From contig CAZDCK010000034.1 in NCBI GenBank assembly GCA_964503965.1, positions 1 through 27,188 on the forward strand: a stretch of DNA of 27,188 nucleotides, given 5' to 3'. The notes under the pieces are model-generated. The model was given only the letters and a program-made list of their open reading frames with translations. It was not told the DNA's origin and ran no database searches. Source of the DNA: Eutrophocola sp964503965 (lineage in GTDB: Bacteria; Pseudomonadota; Gammaproteobacteria; Pseudomonadales; Pseudohongiellaceae). Position numbers and translations under genes: made by a program. Numbering within the stretch: the stretch's first letter is position 1; every line of letters begins with the position of its first letter. Shown piece by piece: positions 1 through 8,028 of this stretch.

Positions 1-2
1 CT

Positions 3-950
3 GCTATCTCCGCTGTTTTTTTCTGGCGCAAAAAAGCCCCTGTGGCAGCATTTGCCATAGCGTGGTTTATTGTTTCCCATCTTCTGGAATCCACATTTCT
101 AAGCCTGGAAATCATGTTCGAGCACAGGAACTATCTGGCTGCCATGGGGCCTTTGCTGGCTGTAGTTTACTATGCGGCAAACGTACCGGGTTATCCCAAG
201 GTCATGTACTACAATGTCATCTTCCTGGTTATGATTGTTTTTCTTTGCTTTGTCCGCGTACAGGAGTGGACAGCCAGGGAAAGTATTTTCCAGGTAGCTA
301 TTGCTGAACACCCGGACTCATACAGGGCCCAGACCGAGATGGCTACCCTGCAATACAGGGCAGGCAACCTGGAAGCAGCGATCGCCCACCTGGAGGTTGT
401 AAAACAGTTACGCCGTAATGATTTTGGCCCTGTTATTCATCAGGCTGTTTTTCTGTGTGGTAGCGGTAATGATTTATCGCCCTGGTTTGAAGATGCAGAG
501 GAGAAGGCCAGGCAGTATCCGGTGACTACCTATTCACTAACAGCCCTGGATAATATGGCCGTTGTCCTGGGGAATGGAGATTGCCCGGAACTTGATGGAC
601 AAACGATACTGCGCCTGGTGGAAATTGCAAAAGCACAGCCGGATAATCAGACCCATGAAAACTACATTGGTTTTCTGGAAAAAATAGAAGGCCAGATATA
701 CCTCATCCAGGGTGATGCCCGGAAAGGGATGGGATTATTGTTGTCTGCCTATAATCATACGGGTATGGTCAGGATTCTGGCGAATATGGCCGAAATCCTA
801 CTTAGTGTTGATCGTCTTGACGAAGCAGAACAGATTATTGGTTACATGGAAGGAATTAACGAGGAATCGGGTGGTGTGGAAACAGCCCTGTTGATTCCTC
901 TGAGAGAACAGCTGGAGCAGGCCAGGACTGGAGGGCCTTCAATTGAATAA
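3..950 (+). CDS. Membrane TPR protein, C-terminal part (5' end outside window)
   Basis: The frame is open from the window edge, so the true start lies upstream; a GTG at 42 is only an internal codon. The visible part begins with hydrophobic segments, including the EHRNYLAAMG stretch, and a second membrane helix near VIFLVMIVFLCF. After these comes a soluble, helical, Ala/Leu-rich region with TPR-like pairs (for example from YRAQTEMATLQYRAGNLEAAIAHL). An E-H-R-x-Y motif followed by TPRs is typical of multi-spanning membrane proteins found in polysaccharide and pilin-glycosylation clusters, often annotated as PilF-like or O-antigen-polymerase-like TPR proteins. The specific role is not known. 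The stop overlaps the start of the next glycosyltransferase by 8 bp, so the two are probably one operon. I am sure of the architecture but not of the function. Confidence 0.75.
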   Translation, partial: AISAVFFWRKKAPVAAFAIAWFIVSHLLESTFLSLEIMFEHRNYLAAMGPLLAVVYYAANVPGYPKVMYYNVIFLVMIVFLCFVRVQEWTARESIFQVAIAEHPDSYRAQTEMATLQYRAGNLEAAIAHLEVVKQLRRNDFGPVIHQAVFLCGSGNDLSPWFEDAEEKARQYPVTTYSLTALDNMAVVLGNGDCPELDGQTILRLVEIAKAQPDNQTHENYIGFLEKIEGQIYLIQGDARKGMGLLLSAYNHTGMVRILANMAEILLSVDRLDEAEQIIGYMEGINEESGGVETALLIPLREQLEQARTGGPSIE

Positions 951-1803
951 AGCAGACATCTCTATCGTCATACCTGCCAAGAATGAGGCATCAAATCTGG
1001 AAGGCTTGCTGCCGGAACTGGTTTCACTCTATTCAGAGGCAGAAATTATCGTCGTTAATGACGGGTCCACTGATTCCACCGTAGAAATCTGCCAGGCCAA
1101 CAATGTTAACGTTGTCACACATCTTTACAGCAAGGGTAATGGTGCCAGCATTAAAACCGGTGCCAGGACGGCAACCAGGGATGTAATAGTGTTTATGGAC
1201 GGTGATGGTCAGCATCAACCGGCAGATATCGAGAGGTTGCTTGTCGAAATAGAGACTGGTGCTGATATGTGTGTGGGGGCTAGGGATAGCGAGTCGCAGG
1301 CAAGTATCGGGCGATCACTGGCTAATCAGGTCTATAACAAGCTGGCTACGTGGATTTCCGGCCATCACATTCCAGACCTGACATCGGGATTCAGGGCCGT
1401 TAAGCGAACAAAGTTTCGGGAATTTCTCTACCTGTTGCCCAATGGTTTTTCCTATCCCACAACCATTACGATGGCGTTTTTTCGTGCGGGTTACAGTGTC
1501 TCCTATATCCCCATTACAGCAAGAGCCAGGGGAGGAAAAAGCCACATCAACCTGTTAAAGGATGGGGCCCGATTCCTGATCATCATATTCAAGATTGGTA
1601 CACTGTATTCACCCCTGAAGATTTTTATACCGACTGCCATGGCATTTTTTGCTACAGGTCTTGGTTATTATGTGTATACCTTTATTACGCGTCATGCCTT
1701 CTCAAACATGAGTGCTGTGCTATTCATTTCAGCCATTATTGTATTTTTAATTGGTCTGGTTTCCGAGCAAATTACTTCGTTGATGTATAAGGACAATGGC
1801 TAG
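943..1803 (+). CDS. GT2 family glycosyltransferase, DPM1-like, with C-terminal membrane helices
   Basis: This is a 286-residue GT-A glycosyltransferase. The Rossmann-like N-terminus has VIPAKNEASNLEGLL (9-23), the nucleotide-binding NDGSTDS (39-45) and the metal-binding DGDGQH (86-91, D86 and D88). RARGGKSH near 194-201 resembles the positively charged loop of polyprenyl-phosphate sugar synthases. Two hydrophobic helices (about 228-248 and 258-276) anchor the C-terminus. Family members such as dolichyl- or undecaprenyl-phosphate mannose/glucose synthases transfer a sugar from a nucleotide donor to a lipid phosphate on the cytoplasmic face; the sugar here cannot be read from sequence. The start is TTG at 943, supported by a strong GGAGGG at 930-935 with 7-nt spacing, and it overlaps the preceding gene. 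The stop shares a CTAG palindrome with the convergent gene. Confidence 0.9.
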   Translation: MNKADISIVIPAKNEASNLEGLLPELVSLYSEAEIIVVNDGSTDSTVEICQANNVNVVTHLYSKGNGASIKTGARTATRDVIVFMDGDGQHQPADIERLLVEIETGADMCVGARDSESQASIGRSLANQVYNKLATWISGHHIPDLTSGFRAVKRTKFREFLYLLPNGFSYPTTITMAFFRAGYSVSYIPITARARGGKSHINLLKDGARFLIIIFKIGTLYSPLKIFIPTAMAFFATGLGYYVYTFITRHAFSNMSAVLFISAIIVFLIGLVSEQITSLMYKDNG

Positions 1804-2900
1804 TCGGCCGACTTGAGTAGTGACCATTCTTTCTCTATATCAATGACGGTTTGTGCGATATCGTATTCCGTATCGACGAAACCAGCTGCCTGCCTGGTAA
1901 TTTCATTGACAATCTCCGGTGTCTGATCGAGCCTGTTGATACACTGGATCAGTGAATCCAGGCTGCCATTGTCATACATCAGGGCCAGTGGTCTGGACTT
2001 GTAAAAAGGGGAAAGAAAATCAAGGTTTGGCAGGATTACCGGTATACGGTAATGCATGGCTTCAACCACAGAGGTCGGGACAAATTGTTTTTCTTCCTGT
2101 CCATAGGGAAATACAAAAGCCTGGCAATACTCATAAATGGAAGGGATGGACACTTCGCCTTTTAGCTCCAGGCTGTCATCCGGCCAGGTATTGTCAGGTA
2201 GGTTACGTAGAAACTTTGCCGTATCGGGATTGGATAAAAACGGTACAGCAACGATGAGGCGGTACCCCATTGTCGAGAGTGCCTTGCCTGCCTGAAACAG
2301 AATCCTCAGTCCACGGACATCAAGTACGTACTCCAGTCGTTCTGCATTGAAGGCTGAGGTTCCAGCCATAAAAAGGAGGTTTTTCCCGCTATTTTCAGTG
2401 CCAAGGATGGTTTCCTGTTGCGGAAATTTTACGCCAAAGCGTATACCCCTGGTTTTACCGGTATGTTGATTGAAATAGACGTTCTTTAAAAAGAGTCGGT
2501 GAAAAAGGGAATTGGCTTCCATTGTCAGGGAGTACATCAGTGTGATGGCGGGTATGCCATGTTTCCTGCAGATTCTGGAAAACCGCCAGATAGACCATAG
2601 ATTGGCAATACCCCTGATGCCATGAAAAGCGCCAAAAGGAAAGTAGCAGACAAGGTCGGGATTAATGTCTGTCAGTTTTTTCGATAATGAGCCCACAGGT
2701 ATTAGCAGATGATCCCTGGGGCTGCTCACTTCATAAGTATCAAATGATGTTGGCAGGTTTGTTTTTTCATCCGGATCTAGTGTGGTCAGGCCATGAAGAT
2801 CCCATCGATTACTGGCCTGATCAACCAGGTCGCAGACGAATTTTTTTCGACCTTCTGTCCAGGGCGTGCAGATTTTGGGCGCAACAATCAATACCTTCAT
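1800..2900 (-). CDS. GT4-like (GT-B fold) glycosyltransferase
   Basis: The protein has 366 residues. The N-terminal MKVLIVAPKICTPWTEG resembles the acceptor-binding half of GT-B enzymes. The C-terminal half carries AFVFPYGQEEKQFVPTSVVE (261-280) followed by AMHYRIPVILPNL, the usual donor-sugar binding segment of GT4 proteins. The family's E-x7-E signature is imperfect: E280 is present, but eight residues earlier there is Gln272, with Glu269/Glu270 close by. No membrane helix is evident, so it is probably cytoplasmic or peripheral. Its ATG overlaps the TGA of the upstream methyltransferase (ATGA, 2898-2902), indicating translational coupling. Donor and acceptor are unknown. Confidence is high for glycosyltransferase and low for any specific linkage. 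Confidence 0.82.
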   Translation of the reverse strand: MKVLIVAPKICTPWTEGRKKFVCDLVDQASNRWDLHGLTTLDPDEKTNLPTSFDTYEVSSPRDHLLIPVGSLSKKLTDINPDLVCYFPFGAFHGIRGIANLWSIWRFSRICRKHGIPAITLMYSLTMEANSLFHRLFLKNVYFNQHTGKTRGIRFGVKFPQQETILGTENSGKNLLFMAGTSAFNAERLEYVLDVRGLRILFQAGKALSTMGYRLIVAVPFLSNPDTAKFLRNLPDNTWPDDSLELKGEVSIPSIYEYCQAFVFPYGQEEKQFVPTSVVEAMHYRIPVILPNLDFLSPFYKSRPLALMYDNGSLDSLIQCINRLDQTPEIVNEITRQAAGFVDTEYDIAQTVIDIEKEWSLLKSAD

Positions 2901-3643
2901 CAGGGGGCAGGCTTGGTCGCTGTAATCAGGTATTGTTCTGCAAGAAATTTTAAGGGTGCTTTACGATGCCAGAGCCCTGCCCTAAAGGCGAATGTCTCTG
3001 ATAGCCTGGCTGCCAGAACCAGATGCCAGCCTGCAATACCTTGTGCTCTAGCATGGGAAAAACCCGCATGCTCTATGGAACGGCAAGTCTTACCTGGAAG
3101 ATTGTAGATGGAGAAAGGCGCCAGCCGTTTATATCGAATCAGGTTATAAAGTACATGGGGAATCACATAAAACCAGCGGGCAATCATGTTGTCGAAATCC
3201 ACGATCAATTGTCCACCGGGAGCCAGCACGCGATTGAATTCCTGAAACAGGCGTTGCTGGTCATGCCACTCGAACAGATGCAGAAAACGGGTCGAAACAA
3301 GTACGTCAAAACTGTTATCCGGGAAGGGTAAAGAAAACGCATTGGCTTGCAAACAGGTTACCTGTTCAGGGTCACTGCCAAATTTGTTTTTTGACATCAT
3401 TTCCGGTGTCAGGTCGCAGGCAGTCAGTTTATTAAAATGCTTTACGAGTACCTGGGTGGTATGTCCGGTACCACAGGCAACTTCCAGACAGCGTACATCC
3501 CTGCCAATATCAGAAAGTACATTATCCAGGATATGGTGATGCAGTTTTCTGAATAATCGACCATAACGGGTTTCATATCGTGTCTGTTCGTAAACTGCAG
3601 CTTCCTGGGCATAAAACGCCTGGAACTTTTCGTCATCGGACAT
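2900..3643 (-). CDS. Class I SAM-dependent methyltransferase (UbiE/Methyltransf_11-like)
   Basis: The protein has 247 residues with a Rossmann-fold methyltransferase core. Motif I is LEVACGTGHT (53-62), an acidic ribose-binding position follows in ACDLTPEM (75-82), and the post-motif segments NAFSLPFPDNSFDVLVSTRF (101-120) and RVLAPGGQLIVDF (138-150) are classic for Methyltransf_11. The substrate is not predictable; next to glycosyltransferases, a sugar or lipid-linked glycan O- or N-methylation is plausible, while ubiquinone biosynthesis is unlikely in this context. GGAG lies 9 nt before the ATG. It is the first gene of a two-gene minus-strand unit, overlapping the GT4-like gene by the ATGA junction. 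Confidence 0.85.
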   Translation of the reverse strand: MSDDEKFQAFYAQEAAVYEQTRYETRYGRLFRKLHHHILDNVLSDIGRDVRCLEVACGTGHTTQVLVKHFNKLTACDLTPEMMSKNKFGSDPEQVTCLQANAFSLPFPDNSFDVLVSTRFLHLFEWHDQQRLFQEFNRVLAPGGQLIVDFDNMIARWFYVIPHVLYNLIRYKRLAPFSIYNLPGKTCRSIEHAGFSHARAQGIAGWHLVLAARLSETFAFRAGLWHRKAPLKFLAEQYLITATKPAP

Positions 3644-3680
3644 GCATGAATTCTCCAGAAAAGCCCAGTATACTGCATAT

Positions 3681-3700
3681 TTGGTCTATGCTGGGACCAA
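3681..3700. promoter_or_regulatory. Inverted repeat between divergent genes (candidate operator)
   Basis: TTGGTC (3681-3686) and GACCAA (3695-3700) form a perfect 6-bp inverted repeat with an 8-bp spacer. It sits in the 120-bp region between the start of the minus-strand methyltransferase gene and the plus-strand flippase-like gene. The same region reads AGTATACT at 3668-3675, with a possible minus-strand -10 TATACT. The geometry fits a dimeric repressor site for both divergent units, but no regulator is identified and no convincing -35 element was seen. Confidence 0.35.
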
Positions 3701-3763
3701 GCAGATCACATTTGCAGGTAGAGTCTGCGCTGGCATTGACGGCTTGCTGAACACCTTCTCCTC

Positions 3764-4711
3764 ATGCTTTTCTCAAAATCACGCATCATAGGACTTATAT
3801 GTACCGTCGCGACTCTGGCGTCAGCAATCTATATTCTTTTTGATGTAGCGGATAAGGACAGTATTGCCAGTCTTGGTAACTTCATGTCACCCGCAATCTG
3901 GATTCCTTTGTTTGTTCTCTTTGCACTGCACTTTTTTGCAGAGCCAGTCCGTTGGACAGTGTATTCATCGATCAATGCATACAGGAACAGCGGTGAACCT
4001 GTCCTGTTCAGACATGTGTTTGCCTGTTTCAGTATTACCGCACTTTTGAGTTATTCGCTTCCCTTCAAACTCGGGCTTCCTTTACGGCTGTACCTGCTAA
4101 CCACTTACCTGAAGCTGGAAGCTGCGAAAGTGGTCAAGCTGATGGCTGTTGATGGGGTATTCAACTTGCTTAGCTGGACTCTGGTATCTGTCGTATTGAT
4201 TCTTTTTTTACCTGACGTGCTGGCCTATTTTACCCAGGTACTGGATATTGAATTGATCATATCGCTTTTTGTCGCAGGATGTATCGCACTCTCCTGGTTG
4301 TGGTGGAAGAAGCGAACCCAGATCAGGAACCTGCTCTTTTCGATTCCAGCGAGGCTGGCCATTATTGTCATTGCAACGCTGGTTATTGACGTGCTTTTTT
4401 ATGGGGTGAGGCACTTTATGCTGGCCAGGGTTCTTGAAGTGGATATTCCCTTGATGGCTATTTTTGTCATCAGCATCATTGCCGTATTTGCGGGTATTCT
4501 TTCTACGTTGCCCATGGGGCTGGGTGCCTATGATGCCAGTTTGGTCGCATTGCTGGGCATATATGGTGTAGATATCGAGCTGGGATTGATTATCGCATTC
4601 AGTAATCGACTGGGTATGATATTGACCAGCATCATACTTGGTGTCCCGTCAGGCATTGCGCTACTAAAAAACAGTGATCAGGTGCCAGCAAATCAATCGA
4701 GGCAATTGTGA
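3764..4711 (+). CDS. Flippase-like integral membrane protein, LPG_synthase_TM (UPF0104) family
   Basis: The 315-residue protein is very hydrophobic, with about seven or eight membrane segments starting at 8-25 and 45-60. It has the two family signatures: SYSLPFKLGLPLRLYLL near 97-112, and STLPMGLGAYDASLVALLG (247-265), the P-x-G-L-G-x-x-[ED] element of lysylphosphatidylglycerol-synthase transmembrane domains. The soluble C-terminal aminoacyl-transferase domain of MprF is missing, as is usual for the stand-alone members found in glycan clusters. These are proposed to move lipid-linked intermediates or to serve as glycosyltransferase accessory proteins (AglD-like). The start at 3764 lacks a clear Shine-Dalgarno. 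A short frame begins inside its stop codon, then the aminotransferase gene follows. Confidence 0.8.
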   Translation: MLFSKSRIIGLICTVATLASAIYILFDVADKDSIASLGNFMSPAIWIPLFVLFALHFFAEPVRWTVYSSINAYRNSGEPVLFRHVFACFSITALLSYSLPFKLGLPLRLYLLTTYLKLEAAKVVKLMAVDGVFNLLSWTLVSVVLILFLPDVLAYFTQVLDIELIISLFVAGCIALSWLWWKKRTQIRNLLFSIPARLAIIVIATLVIDVLFYGVRHFMLARVLEVDIPLMAIFVISIIAVFAGILSTLPMGLGAYDASLVALLGIYGVDIELGLIIAFSNRLGMILTSIILGVPSGIALLKNSDQVPANQSRQL

Positions 4712-4809
4712 TACAAATACAGGACAAACCACTCATGCTTGCTTATGCTGGAACGCCGGTTTACTGGCTTCTTAAGGGGGTTACCTTGATTCGGAGTTAT
4801 GATGGATAA
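4708..4809 (+). CDS. Possible 33-codon small gene between flippase-like and aminotransferase genes
   Basis: A GTG at 4708 overlaps the preceding TGA stop (GTGA, 4708-4711) and has GAGG at 4699-4702 with 5-nt spacing, a good ribosome-binding context. The frame runs 33 codons to TAA at 4807-4809, ending 8-11 bp inside the aminotransferase gene. The predicted peptide has a hydrophobic middle (LMLAYAGTPVYWLLKGVTL) flanked by charged ends. It fills the whole 87-bp gap in this otherwise packed block. It may be a real small membrane peptide, a coupling leader for the downstream gene, or a remnant of a decayed gene. No homologue is recognised. Confidence 0.3.
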   Translation: MIQIQDKPLMLAYAGTPVYWLLKGVTLIRSYDG

Positions 4810-5956
4810 GGACTATATTGTATTTGGTAAACCAGAGATTCTTGATGCTGAAATAGACGAGGTGGTGGACTCTCTTCGGAAAAACTGGCTGGGGACCGGA
4901 CCTAAGGTAAAGCGTTTTGAGCAGCAGTTTGCCGATTATAAAAAAGTGGATTTTTCACAAGTCGCTGCCGTTAATTCCTGTACAGCTGCTTTACACCTGA
5001 GCCTGCTTGCTGCAGGTATCAGGCCCGGTGATGAAGTTATCACCACGGCCATGACGTTTTGTGCCACGGTAAACGCTATCATTCATGCTGGCGCTACTCC
5101 CGTATTGGTGGATGTACTGCCTGACACATTCAATATTGATCCAGCTGCAATCGAGGACCGGATTACTGAAAGCACGCGCGCTATTGTTCCAGTTCATTAT
5201 TCCGGTAATCCTTGTGATATGGAGGCGATAATGAAAATTGCTTCCAGGCATGATCTCAAGGTCATCGAAGATTGTGCTCATGCCCTTGAAAGTGATTTCA
5301 GGGGGCAGCCACTAGGCACTTTTGGTGATTATGGGTGCTTCAGTTTTTATGCCACAAAAAATATCACTACCGGGGAAGGGGGGATGGTGATTGCCAAATC
5401 ACCGGAAGCCATCAACAGGATAAAAACCCTGGCGTTACATGGGATGAGTACCGATGCATGGGCCCGATTCAGTGATGATGGTTATAAGCATTACCAGGTA
5501 ACGCAGGCAGGGTTCAAATACAACATGATGGATCTGCAAGCCGCAATTGGCATTCATCAGCTTGAACGAATTGAGGCAAATTGGGAAAAGCGCCGTGCCC
5601 TTTTTGCCCGCTATCACCAGGCTTTTGCTGACCTACCCGTGCAGTTGCCCGTTGCTGAAGATGACATGGGCAGATCCGCTTACCATTTATTTCCGATATT
5701 ACTGCATGACTCGGCAGCAGTGAGTCGGGATGAATTCATGGTGAAAGCGCATAATGAGGGAATAGGGACAGGTGTACATTATTTGAGTATTCCGACCCAT
5801 GAGTTTTATAAAAATGCTTTTGGCTGGAACGAAAATGATTTTCCTGTAGCACAAACCATCGGTCAATCAACAGTAAGCCTGCCTTTCAGTCCGTCACTCG
5901 GGGAGTCTGAAATTATCAGGATTATCGATACTACACGCCGGATTCTGACAACATGA
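4799..5956 (+). CDS. DegT/DnrJ/EryC1/StrS family PLP-dependent sugar aminotransferase
   Basis: The protein has 385 residues, the usual family length. Numbering from the first ATG, the fold-type I hallmarks are VNSCTAALHLSLLAAGIRPGDEVI (58-81), TTAMTFCATVNAI (82-94), the PLP-ring aspartate in VIEDCAHAL (D158), and the Schiff-base lysine K187 in FSFYATKNITTGEGG. The family transaminates keto-sugar nucleotides, usually with glutamate, to give amino sugars for O-antigen, capsule or glycolipids. The regiospecificity here is not predictable. Two ATGs lie in tandem: GGAG at 4793-4796 is only 2 nt from the ATG at 4799 but 5 nt from that at 4802, so 4802 is the more likely initiator. The methyltransferase gene follows after 12 bp. 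Confidence 0.92.
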   Translation: MMDKDYIVFGKPEILDAEIDEVVDSLRKNWLGTGPKVKRFEQQFADYKKVDFSQVAAVNSCTAALHLSLLAAGIRPGDEVITTAMTFCATVNAIIHAGATPVLVDVLPDTFNIDPAAIEDRITESTRAIVPVHYSGNPCDMEAIMKIASRHDLKVIEDCAHALESDFRGQPLGTFGDYGCFSFYATKNITTGEGGMVIAKSPEAINRIKTLALHGMSTDAWARFSDDGYKHYQVTQAGFKYNMMDLQAAIGIHQLERIEANWEKRRALFARYHQAFADLPVQLPVAEDDMGRSAYHLFPILLHDSAAVSRDEFMVKAHNEGIGTGVHYLSIPTHEFYKNAFGWNENDFPVAQTIGQSTVSLPFSPSLGESEIIRIIDTTRRILTT

Positions 5957-5968
5957 ATGGCACAATGA

Positions 5969-6637
5969 ATGAGTAATATCCGGAATCAATGGGAAGAACG
6001 TCAACAGCATCTGGGTAATACAGAACGTGCTGTGCTTTTCAAGAATTTCCCCGATGCCTTCAATAACAGTGTCCATCAGTCCCACCTTGATTTTCTGATG
6101 GCTTGCATGCCCGAAGGCACCCGCAACATGCTGGATGTTGGCTGCGGCTACGGCAGACTGGCTTTGCCCTTCAAGAACAAGTTTCCCGAAATAACTATAG
6201 AAGGCGTCGAATTTTGTGAGGAATTTGCCAGGGAATTTGAGAAAAACGTAGGCCCCTGTTTTCATGGGAGTGCTGTTGATTTCATTCCACAGAAATCCTA
6301 CTCGTTTGTCTCTATCGTCACATTGTTGATGTACCTGGATGCCGATCATCAATATCAAGTGCTTTCGACAATCTGGAAGGCACTGGAGCCGGGAGGCAGG
6401 ATTGTCATTATTGAACCCTACATGAATATACTTGTTTCCATCAGGCGCTTGCTTAAATTGAAAAAGTTTACGCCAACCGGTGGAAAAGTGGGTTATTTCA
6501 GCAATCAAGAATTAAGGAGGCTGGTAAAACGTGTTGTTCCCGAGACCGCGATATCGGCAACTTCCTATACCAAATTCCCGTTTACAGGATTTCCGCGATT
6601 GCATATTGGCATATGCCTTGAAAAGCCGGCTGCTTAA
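5969..6637 (+). CDS. Class I SAM-dependent methyltransferase
   Basis: The protein has 222 residues. Motif I is MLDVGCGYGRLALPF (54-68), followed by an acidic loop (EGVEFCEEFAREF, 78-90). After a central strand (SFVSIVTLLMYLDADHQY) comes ALEPGGRIVIIEPYMNIL, typical of Methyltransf_11/25/31 enzymes. It is clearly distinct from the minus-strand methyltransferase in the same cluster. It begins 12 bp after the aminotransferase stop and most likely modifies the same glycan, for example by N- or O-methylation of the amino sugar; that link is inference. No strong Shine-Dalgarno precedes the ATG, which suggests translational coupling. Its stop TAA overlaps the convergent glycosyltransferase stop within TTAA (6634-6637). 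Confidence 0.83.
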   Translation: MSNIRNQWEERQQHLGNTERAVLFKNFPDAFNNSVHQSHLDFLMACMPEGTRNMLDVGCGYGRLALPFKNKFPEITIEGVEFCEEFAREFEKNVGPCFHGSAVDFIPQKSYSFVSIVTLLMYLDADHQYQVLSTIWKALEPGGRIVIIEPYMNILVSIRRLLKLKKFTPTGGKVGYFSNQELRRLVKRVVPETAISATSYTKFPFTGFPRLHIGICLEKPAA

Positions 6638-7779
6638 TCAATCAGTGTCATCAGTGTATCGGTAATTGCCGGTAGTGAGAAATCGGCCGCCGCCTTTCTG
6701 ATACCGTTTGCATGGATCTCTGGATTGGCGTCGAGTGCCTTATTGATTGCTTCAGCGAAATCCCGTGGAGAGGGGTGGGAAGCAAGCACACCGCAGTTAT
6801 AATGGTTTATGAGCCGTTCGAGATCTCCAACGGGCGTGGTAATAACAGGTTTTCCAGCTTTCATTGCGTCAGAAAAAACCACTGGAATGCTCTCTATCCT
6901 GGATGGGATCAGCACGTAATCACACCAGGAAAACAGTGACTGGGCTTGTTCCCTGTTAAGATAGCCTCCCACTTCAACTGGCCTGCCAGCATTTTTCAGG
7001 ATATGGACACCTTCAGATACCAGATTTTCCAGAGGTCCACCCCCAAAAATTTTCACCATGTGGATTTTTTGCCAGGCACTTTCATTAAGAAGAGACAAGG
7101 CTTCTATCAGGATATCTGTCCCTTTGTTGTGGTGCCAGCGGCCCAGAAACGCGAGGTTTTTTTTGGCATTGCTGGAGGCGGCTTGGGGTGGTTCCAGACA
7201 GAAGTCACGGGTGCTTGGCAGAAAATGACAGGGTTTGCCAGAAAGGCGTTGCACATCATCCCGAAGCTGATAGCCATCAGCAAAATTTTGGTGACTGTTC
7301 TGTAAAACATTTTTAAGCCAGGTGTGGATAATAGGAATTTTTCCCAGTGACCAGATATCACTGCCTAGGGCCCATGTGGAGTAGGGGATACCAAACTCTT
7401 TCCCGGCTTTCCGGGCCCATGCCCCGGAAGGCAGAACCCAGAATGCAAGAATATGATCAACTTGTTGATTGTTGTTAAGTAGACATTTCAAGGCTGAATA
7501 TCCGGACATCAGGGTTTGTATAATGGGTAACCAATGCAAAGGATTCCAGGGCTTTAACAAAGACAGGGGTTTGTCGGGAGCATGATATCGTATTACTTCA
7601 AGTGAGCCCTGTTGTAACGTGGCATTCCTTGTTCCTGGGGCAAGTACAGAAACCCGGGATTTGTTGGAAAGCTCCAGGGCAAAATCCCTTACAAAGGCAC
7701 CAGCAGCCTCACTTCCGTCATTGTCTTTGGGGTAAGAGGTTGTGATGAGGACAAGATGTTTTGTCATGGATCGTTTCAT
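6634..7779 (-). CDS. GT4 family glycosyltransferase
   Basis: This is a GT-B fold enzyme of about 381 residues. The N-terminal domain starts with HLVLITTSYPKDNDGSEAAGAFVRDF, the glycine-rich acceptor loop of GT4. The C-terminal domain has LAFLGRWHHNKGTDILIEAL (donor diphosphate contact) and CDYVLIPSRIESIPVVFSDA, then MKAGKPVITTPVGD. The E-x7-E pair appears as E and D (IES...SDAM), a conservative change at the second position. An ATG at 7779 is used here. A TTG one codon upstream (7782) and an ATG at 7767 (MTKHLVLIT) are alternatives; none has a clear Shine-Dalgarno, and 7767 fits the usual compact N-terminus. It probably adds one sugar in the same pathway. It is a single minus-strand gene facing the methyltransferase. 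Confidence 0.87.
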   Translation of the reverse strand: MKRSMTKHLVLITTSYPKDNDGSEAAGAFVRDFALELSNKSRVSVLAPGTRNATLQQGSLEVIRYHAPDKPLSLLKPWNPLHWLPIIQTLMSGYSALKCLLNNNQQVDHILAFWVLPSGAWARKAGKEFGIPYSTWALGSDIWSLGKIPIIHTWLKNVLQNSHQNFADGYQLRDDVQRLSGKPCHFLPSTRDFCLEPPQAASSNAKKNLAFLGRWHHNKGTDILIEALSLLNESAWQKIHMVKIFGGGPLENLVSEGVHILKNAGRPVEVGGYLNREQAQSLFSWCDYVLIPSRIESIPVVFSDAMKAGKPVITTPVGDLERLINHYNCGVLASHPSPRDFAEAINKALDANPEIHANGIRKAAADFSLPAITDTLMTLID

Positions 7780-8028
7780 CAATATGAGTTGAAACTATAA
7801 TACCGACATTCAATTTTCATATCTGCCATATTTCCACCATTGGTTGAAACAGCATGTCATAATGACTGCTCATCCAGAATGGGGCAAGAAGAGTGCTTTG
7901 ATGAGTGCATCACAACCCTGTAAATGTATTCCTATAAAATCAGAAAATTAAATCGGAACGATCAGGCTGGTTATTTTATTCGCTAAAATTCATTTAATTA
8001 AAAGTATAAACAGAACATATACCTGTTC

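Noticed and set aside
5894..6508. Minus-strand open frame (204 codons) across the aminotransferase/methyltransferase junction
   Set aside because: It overlaps two well-supported genes and shows no recognisable protein features.
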